DNA of 64,000 nucleotides from Deinococcus sedimenti (GTDB lineage: Bacteria > Deinococcota > Deinococci > Deinococcales > Deinococcaceae): assembly GCF_014648135.1 (NCBI RefSeq), contig NZ_BMQN01000001.1, positions 496,001 to 560,000 on the forward strand, given 5' to 3'. This document shows positions 58,915-64,000 of the stretch, piece by piece; the first letter of the stretch is position 1; each line of letters opens with the position of its first letter. Both the position numbers and the translations under genes were made by a program. Below the pieces are notes generated by a model. That model had not been told where the DNA came from and made no database searches. It worked only from the letters and a program-made list of their open reading frames with translations.

Positions 58915-60615
58915 TCAGGGCGTCCACTTATTCAGGGTGTAGACATTCCCCGTGAACTTGTCGACCGTCCAGGTGGCCAGGTTGCCTTCCGAGTGGCAGG
59001 CGTAGCAGTTGCGGTCAAAGGAATCCACGACCTGACCGTCGATCAGCAGGTCCACGTGCATCTTCCAGCGGAAGTTCTCGTACCACGACGGGGCGCGGCC
59101 GATCACGCCCACGCGGATCTGCGCGTCGGAATCCAGCAGTTCCGGTGAGAGGGTCACTGTGCCGGGGTTGCCGCTATACCCCAGGCGCTGGAACGTGGAC
59201 GTCCCCGTGCGTTTCACCTCGATCACGGCGTTGTCGTAGACCTCCCGGAAACGCAGCTCGACTTTCTTGCTGGGAATCGCCGTGCAGTCCCGCTTGGTGT
59301 AGGTGTACGTGCGGTTGACCCGCATGCGGTTGTCGTCCCAGTAGTTCACGCTGTACGCCATGGGCTTGAGGCTGCTGATGGCGATGTTGGTGGTGTCGAA
59401 GTAACTCTGGTAGTTGCCGCTCTTGATCACGGCGATCTGCGGCTCTGCCGGGCCGCCCACAGCGTACACCGTCATGGCGCTGCTGCTGATGATCTCCTTC
59501 TGCGTCGCGGTCAGTGCGGCTGAACCCTGCTTGAACGACACCTTCACGGCCGCTTCCAGGTCGCTGGAACTCGCGTTGGCACTGACCCGGACGATCAGCA
59601 TGCGGCCCAGGGTCGCGCCGGTCACGTAGGTGGGTGGGTTGGCGCTGTCAATCTCGCCGGTGTTCCCCAGCGTGCGGATCTCGTTCAGGCCGAACGAGGA
59701 GTTGAACAGGCCGTTGACTGGGTAGTTACCCGACAGGTCCACCTGCACGTTGTACAGATTCTGGTAGAACACCGCGTACACGCTGTTCTGCGAGCTGGAC
59801 GAATTCGTGTCCAGTTTGGTCTTCACGTCCGCCCCGTACGCCTTGAAGTCCAGGTTGAACTTCGTGGAGGCTTCCTCGACCGTGGACGCCGTCTTCACGT
59901 CAAACATGATGTTCGACTGGGCGAAGTCCCGGTTCGAGTTCGCCTGCACCAGCATCTGCCGCAGGGCCTGAGCGTAATCCGTGTAGGTGCTCGTGGACAT
60001 GGTCGCCGTGTTCAGGTAGCTGTCCACCAGCCGCACCTGCGCCCGTTGCCCGGCCGGAACGTGGATCGGCGTGGGTGCCAGACCCTGCACCGCCAGGAAC
60101 CGGCCCTGCAAGATCGCGCTCGGGAACAGGCTCGACGCCGAGTTCTGCTCGGCCAGCAGCTGGTCCGGCGTGGTGGTGGCGGTGACCTCCTGCAGGGTGC
60201 AGCGGCCGTCGACGATGGGCGTCTGGGTCGTCGTGTTGGGTGCCGTGACGTTCTGGTTGACCCGGGTGAACAGCTGCCGCACGTAATCCTCGCGGTCGGT
60301 GGCCGTGGTCGGCACCCACTGACTGCGCAGTCCGGCCGTGCCGCCCGCCGGGGCAATTGCGGCGTTGCTCCAGGGGACGAGCTGAGGAGTGCCGGGCATG
60401 GAGATGTACTCCGGATCCGTCGGTTCGGGATCGGGGTCACCGCACGCCTGGGCACTCAGGCCAGTGCCGCCACTCTGAATGACGTACGGGTCACACGGCT
60501 CGATGAACTGCGGTTTGGTGCCGGCAGATGCGCCCGGGGTCGGCGTGGAGGAGCAGGCGGCCAGGGCGAGGCTCAGGGTGACGGTCAGGGACAGCAGGAC
60601 AGGACGCTTGGTCAT
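58915..60615 (-). CDS. Thiol-activated (cholesterol-dependent) cytolysin-family lipoprotein
   Basis: 566 residues. The signal peptide has an LALAAC lipobox, so Cys21 would be lipid-anchored. The family core is visible: SLFPSAILQGRFL (162-174), YAVFYQNLYNVQVDL (280-294), PPTYVTGATLGRMLIVRV (327-344) with DLEAAVKVSFK, and KPMAYSVNYWDDN (417-429), matching domains 1-3 of pore-forming CDCs. The tryptophan-rich undecapeptide region reads GVIGRAPSWYENFRW (503-517), so classic cholesterol contact is not conserved. A CYACH motif (537-541) sits near the end. ATG 60615 has GGAG upstream. It is divergent from a large regulator. Confidence 0.82.
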   Translation of the reverse strand: MTKRPVLLSLTVTLSLALAACSSTPTPGASAGTKPQFIEPCDPYVIQSGGTGLSAQACGDPDPEPTDPEYISMPGTPQLVPWSNAAIAPAGGTAGLRSQWVPTTATDREDYVRQLFTRVNQNVTAPNTTTQTPIVDGRCTLQEVTATTTPDQLLAEQNSASSLFPSAILQGRFLAVQGLAPTPIHVPAGQRAQVRLVDSYLNTATMSTSTYTDYAQALRQMLVQANSNRDFAQSNIMFDVKTASTVEEASTKFNLDFKAYGADVKTKLDTNSSSSQNSVYAVFYQNLYNVQVDLSGNYPVNGLFNSSFGLNEIRTLGNTGEIDSANPPTYVTGATLGRMLIVRVSANASSSDLEAAVKVSFKQGSAALTATQKEIISSSAMTVYAVGGPAEPQIAVIKSGNYQSYFDTTNIAISSLKPMAYSVNYWDDNRMRVNRTYTYTKRDCTAIPSKKVELRFREVYDNAVIEVKRTGTSTFQRLGYSGNPGTVTLSPELLDSDAQIRVGVIGRAPSWYENFRWKMHVDLLIDGQVVDSFDRNCYACHSEGNLATWTVDKFTGNVYTLNKWTP

Positions 60616-60849
60616 AAGGACTCCAGGAAGGAACAGGGGGCGGATGGGGACGGGCATGGGCACTGGCACGGGGCGTGGACACTCTGGGACGGGATGGGGC
60701 CTCCGGATGGGCAGGACAGGGAGCGGAGCAGGCGGCCACAGGCCACCCGGCGGATCAGTCGGGATGATGGACACCGGGCGGACTTGCGCCTACCGGCTGG
60801 GTTCGTGGGGCTGACCCGCTCGAACTGAGCAGAGTCTGCGTGGCCGTCA

Positions 60850-60891
60850 GGGAACGGTTCGGGAACGGATGGGCGTTCCCACCGCGTTCCC
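60850..60891. promoter_or_regulatory. Four-heptamer symmetric operator
   Basis: GGGAACG at 60850-60856 and 60861-60867 is followed by its exact complement CGTTCCC at 60874-60880 and 60885-60891. Each pair is spaced 11 bases, about one helical turn, and the whole is symmetric. It lies between the divergent cytolysin and regulator genes. Confidence 0.75.
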
Positions 60892-61039
60892 GGATGCCAG
60901 GCAGCGCGCAGACGGTCTCTGGTCGGCCGGATGTCTCCCGAACAGTCCACACGGCACTGTTTCTGTGGAGCCACGGTGCGGGCGCGGCCCGCGCGGGCCG
61001 AACCCTGTCCCCGTCACGCTGCGCGCAGGTTGCGTGTTC

Positions 61040-61045
61040 TACACT
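61040..61045 (+). promoter_or_regulatory. -10 element (TACACT) of the regulator gene
   Basis: TACACT, 11 bases before ATG 61057, so the transcript would have a leader of only a few bases. Confidence 0.45.
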
Positions 61046-61056
61046 GCGCGCACCCC

Positions 61057-63891
61057 ATGACGTCTTCTTCTTTTCCGCGCCCCGGCCGGTTCGAGGTCAC
61101 GCGGCCCGCCCTGCTCACCCGTCTGGCCGACGCCCTCAACGCGCAGGTGATCCTGCTTGCCGCCCCGTCCGGGTACGGTAAATCCAGCCTGCTGGCCCAG
61201 TACGCCCGCAGCACTCCCCGAGCCGCCGTGTGGTGCCGCCTCACCGAGGCGCACGTCGATCCCCTGAACGTCGCCACGCTCATCGCGCGCGCCGCGCACA
61301 CCTACATCGGCGCTGCCGAGCACCTCACCTCGCCCGATCCCCGCACGCCCGAATCCGCCCTGATTGACGCTCTGGCGCAGGCCCTGCTGGACGCGAACGT
61401 GAACCTCGATCTGATTGTCGACCCGGTCGAGGACGACCACGTGGCCCGCTGGCTGATCCAGCTGGCCCTGGCCCTCGGCGAAGGTCACCGCGTCCTGATC
61501 AGCCGCTACAGCGCCGACGGCCTGCGCCTGGCCCGCGCGGTTGCTGACGGCCGGGCCGTGATCCTCGACGCGGCTGACCTGAGTTTCACCCCTCCCGAGA
61601 CCGCCAGCCTGCTTGAGGCGCGTGGCGTGACCCTCACGGGCGAGACTCTCGAGCGTCTGCAGGGCTGGCCGGCCGGTCTGGCGCTGGCCGCGGCCGGCAG
61701 CCAGCGGCACGTCAGCACAGACGATCTGGTCCGCGACTGCCTGGACAGCCTGCCGGCCGAACTTCGCCGCGCGCTGCCTGAGGCGGCCGCACTGGACATC
61801 TGGTGTGAAGACGACGCCCGCCAGATCGGCGCGCAACTGCCCCCCGGCTGGCTGACCCACGTGCAGCGCGCCGGTCTGCCCCTGCAGCCCCTGGGGGCCC
61901 AGCAGTTTCAGCCCCACCGTCTGCTGCGCGACCTGCTCGACCAGGACCTGCGGCGCACCCCGCACCGCTGGCAGCAGTTGACCCTGGCGGCCGCCGCGCT
62001 GGCCGAAGAACGCGGCGAGACGCGCCGCGCCGCCCGCCTGTACGCCGAAGCGCAGGCTCCGGAGGACTTTCTGCGCCTGGCCGCGCCACTGGCCAGCCAG
62101 TTCCGCGGACGCGGCGAGCACCAGTTGACCCGGCAACTGCTGGAACTCGTCCCGGCCGAGCAGCTCCCGCCCGAACAGCAGGCGCGGCTGGCCTGGGCGC
62201 AGATCGAGACGGGTGATTCCACACGGGGCGAGGCGTCCCTGCACGCCCTGCGCCGCGCCGGGCAGCTGCCCCCGGCCGGCCTGGCGTCCCTGGCCATGCT
62301 GGCTGGCCGCCGCGGCGACACCGAAGACCAGTACCGCTACGCCCGCGAGGGCCTGAACCGCCTGACACCGGGTGAGATCGAACCGGCCCTGCTGTGGCCC
62401 CTGGTGTACGCCGCGCTGAAACGTGGCGAGCCCGACGACGCGCAGGGCGCCGCCGAAATGTTCATGACCTGGGCGCGCGCGCAGGGGGATCAGGTGCGCC
62501 TGGCAGAAGCGTGGCAGTTGCAGGCCGTGTGCTGCCGCGCCGCGCGGGACGTCGCTGGTCTGGCCGCCGCCCTGCGTGAAGCGCGCCGCATCTACGATCA
62601 CCTGGGCTGGGCGATCCGGGCGGCCATGATCTCCCTGGAAGAAGCGGAACTGGCTGCACAGTCCGGAGATCTGCCCGGCACGCGCCGCGCCCTCGAGCGG
62701 GTGCCCGCCGGGCTGGATCACGGCCTGCACCTCCTGCATGCCCGCGCGGGGCTGCTGCGCGCCGCGCTGGCGTGGTGGGACGCAGATTACGACGCCGCCC
62801 TGAGCGCCCTGGACGACGCGGAGGGGCACGCCCTGGCCGGGCAGCTGCGCACGCAGCAGGAGGACGTGCGGCTCAGGCGCGCCGACACCCTGCTCAGTCA
62901 GGCGCGCCGGAGCGAAGCGCACCACGTTCTGGACGGTGTGCACCCCACCGACCCGGCCCGGGGCGCGTACCGGGCGCTACTGGCGGCCCTGCTCATGCCC
63001 GGCCAGCCCACCCCGGCCCTGCCGGCCGACCCCTGGCCGGACGCCGGCCTCACCCTGCGCCTGCATGCATTGCACGTCCGTCACACCCCGGCCCAGGCCA
63101 CACCGTTGCAGAGCCACCCCCTGTGGCCTCACCTGCCGTCCGCGGAGCGTCCCCCCCTGAGCGCCCCCCCCACCGTGCCCGCGCCGGTCGCGTCCGCCGC
63201 CCCCCGACTCACGATCACGGCGCTGGGTGACCTGAGCGTCCGGCTGGACGGTCACGCTGTGCCCATCGCACTGGCCAAATCCCGCGAACTGCTGGTGTGG
63301 CTGGCCCTGCACGGCTCAGGCACCCGCGACGAGATTGTGACTGCCCTGTGGGACGGCTCGGCTGAGGAACGCCACGTGGAGTACTTCCGCGTGGCCGTGC
63401 GGCGCCTGCGCGGCGCGCTGAAAGCGGCGCTGAACACGGATCCGGATCCACTGCCCTACCGGGAGGGCCGGTACCGCCTGGGCGACCATCTGGACGTGAT
63501 CCTGGACGCCCGCCCGGATCAGCCGGTTCCGGAAGACCCGGTGAACCTAGCCCGTCAGGCCCAGCTGTTCTCCCAGCCGTTCATGCCCGGCAGCGAAGGC
63601 GACTGGATTCAGGAGTTGCGTGACCGCTGCCAGTTGCGCTCCGCTCAGCTGGGCCTGGCGCTGGCCGCCACGCCCGGCGCGGACGCTCCCGCTGCCTTCC
63701 GGCAGGTGCTGCAGGTTGACCCGTGGTCCGACGCCGCCCATCAGGGCCTGATCCGTTCACTACTGCACGCCGAGCGTCGCGCCGAGGCGGAACAGGCCCT
63801 GCGGATCTACGCGGCAGTGCTGCGTGACGAGTTCGGTACTACGCCCCCAGCGGACTTTCTGCACGATGTGGGGAGGCGCGGTCTGACATGA
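61057..63891 (+). CDS. Large transcriptional regulator: NTPase, TPR-like repeats, C-terminal winged helix and BTAD
   Basis: 944 residues. Walker A APSGYGKS (36-43) opens a MalT/STAND-type NTPase; residues about 330-700 are Ala/Leu/Arg-rich helical repeats of TPR type. From about 717, LTITALGDLSVRLDGHAVPI and SRELLVWLALHG form an OmpR-like winged helix, and from about 810 to the end is a bacterial transcriptional activator domain (DPWSDAAHQGLIRSLLHAE, AEAEQALRIYAAVLRDEFG). In SARP proteins the DNA-binding part comes first; here the order is reversed. It probably controls the divergent cytolysin gene. ATG 61057 follows the -10. Confidence 0.85.
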   Translation: MTSSSFPRPGRFEVTRPALLTRLADALNAQVILLAAPSGYGKSSLLAQYARSTPRAAVWCRLTEAHVDPLNVATLIARAAHTYIGAAEHLTSPDPRTPESALIDALAQALLDANVNLDLIVDPVEDDHVARWLIQLALALGEGHRVLISRYSADGLRLARAVADGRAVILDAADLSFTPPETASLLEARGVTLTGETLERLQGWPAGLALAAAGSQRHVSTDDLVRDCLDSLPAELRRALPEAAALDIWCEDDARQIGAQLPPGWLTHVQRAGLPLQPLGAQQFQPHRLLRDLLDQDLRRTPHRWQQLTLAAAALAEERGETRRAARLYAEAQAPEDFLRLAAPLASQFRGRGEHQLTRQLLELVPAEQLPPEQQARLAWAQIETGDSTRGEASLHALRRAGQLPPAGLASLAMLAGRRGDTEDQYRYAREGLNRLTPGEIEPALLWPLVYAALKRGEPDDAQGAAEMFMTWARAQGDQVRLAEAWQLQAVCCRAARDVAGLAAALREARRIYDHLGWAIRAAMISLEEAELAAQSGDLPGTRRALERVPAGLDHGLHLLHARAGLLRAALAWWDADYDAALSALDDAEGHALAGQLRTQQEDVRLRRADTLLSQARRSEAHHVLDGVHPTDPARGAYRALLAALLMPGQPTPALPADPWPDAGLTLRLHALHVRHTPAQATPLQSHPLWPHLPSAERPPLSAPPTVPAPVASAAPRLTITALGDLSVRLDGHAVPIALAKSRELLVWLALHGSGTRDEIVTALWDGSAEERHVEYFRVAVRRLRGALKAALNTDPDPLPYREGRYRLGDHLDVILDARPDQPVPEDPVNLARQAQLFSQPFMPGSEGDWIQELRDRCQLRSAQLGLALAATPGADAPAAFRQVLQVDPWSDAAHQGLIRSLLHAERRAEAEQALRIYAAVLRDEFGTTPPADFLHDVGRRGLT

Positions 63892-63903
63892 CCGCGCCTC
63901 CCC
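63870..63903 (+). terminator. Hairpin containing the regulator stop codon
   Basis: A perfect 14-bp stem (63870-63883 / 63890-63903) with a 6-base loop; the TGA (63889-63891) spans the loop edge. No U tract follows. Confidence 0.5.
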
Positions 63904-63909
63904 AGGCGC

Positions 63910-64000
63910 TCAGTCGATTCCGGGCCGGTCGGAGGCAACGCGGTGCCGACGTATTTTGGTGGGCGGAATTCGTACTGGTGCGACTGCTGCGCGCCGAGAG
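63910..64000 (-). CDS. Possible C-terminal end of a minus-strand gene (partial)
   Basis: The minus strand reads without stops from the window edge to TGA 63910-63912, ending PTKIRRHRVASDRPGID. The stretch is only 29 codons long, so it may be chance. If real, the gene converges on the regulator. Confidence 0.25.
   Translation of the reverse strand, partial: SRRAAVAPVRIPPTKIRRHRVASDRPGID

Larger units (their letters stand above)
60616..61056. other. Divergent regulatory gap between the cytolysin and regulator genes
   Basis: No gene is visible in these 441 bases. They hold the four-box operator at 60850-60891 and the regulator's -10 at 61040-61045. The part next to the cytolysin start (60630-60720) is G-rich with repeated GGCAC-type motifs. 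Confidence 0.6.

Overview
The window is a stretch of a high-GC chromosome that looks like a Deinococcus. The grounds are the family content (tandem HspR regulator, MsrPQ, futalosine-type amidohydrolase, glycolate oxidase set, tRNA and secretion genes typical of the group) and, above all, a repeated start-site architecture: a TAnnnT hexamer sits 6-9 bases in front of more than twenty ATG or GTG starts, which is the leaderless-mRNA arrangement documented for Deinococcus. The species cannot be named from the sequence alone. Layout. 1-6.1 kb: the end of a MATE exporter, an amidohydrolase, a small lipoprotein, secA and a secreted unknown. 6.2-11.4 kb, minus strand: a DEAD-box RNA helicase with an about 300-base leader, a membrane protein, moaB, then recF coupled to a DciA-like gene with a zinc-knuckle tail. 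11.6-14.8 kb: a thioesterase, aat, a cupin gene, two adjacent decayed genes for secreted proteins, and tRNA-Lys(UUU). 14.9-19.3 kb: ffh, a MazG-like gene, and a thiolase / YciI / unknown / 3-hydroxyacyl-CoA dehydrogenase run. 19.3-30.2 kb: a secreted protein, an AhpD-like protein, an MBL hydrolase, a BMP-type nucleoside-binding protein separated from its ABC permease/ATPase operon by msrPQ and a GNAT gene, and a phosphoesterase. 30.2-41.6 kb: a tandem HspR, an M20 dipeptidase-purN pair, a bcp-rpiA pair, an ABC-2 export operon, an Old Yellow Enzyme and an MFS exporter. 41.7-46.4 kb: a flavin monooxygenase and the glcF-glcD-glcE glycolate oxidase operon. 46.5-51.9 kb: a periplasmic 2',3'-cyclic nucleotide phosphodiesterase and a malE-malF-malG sugar importer without its ATPase. 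52-57.7 kb, minus strand: a DUF2252 protein and a tightly packed truD operon. 57.7-58.9 kb is gene-free and looks decayed. 58.9-63.9 kb: a lipoprotein of the thiol-activated (cholesterol-dependent) cytolysin family, divergent from a 944-residue NTPase-TPR-BTAD transcriptional regulator; a symmetric array of four heptamers lies between them. Functional links. Many neighbours are translationally coupled through ATGA/GTGA overlaps (recF-dciA, dipeptidase-purN, unknown-hbd, ABC-2 ATPase-permease, truD and the gene after it). The best candidate for an undescribed system is the cytolysin/regulator pair with its four-box operator. Other notable items are a single-chain duplicated HspR with a half HAIR site at its own promoter, a five-codon leaderless ORF coupled to glcF, two families of dispersed palindromic repeats (one of about 136-158 bp whose stems vary while base-pairing is kept), and the pair of degraded secreted-protein genes beside tRNA-Lys.
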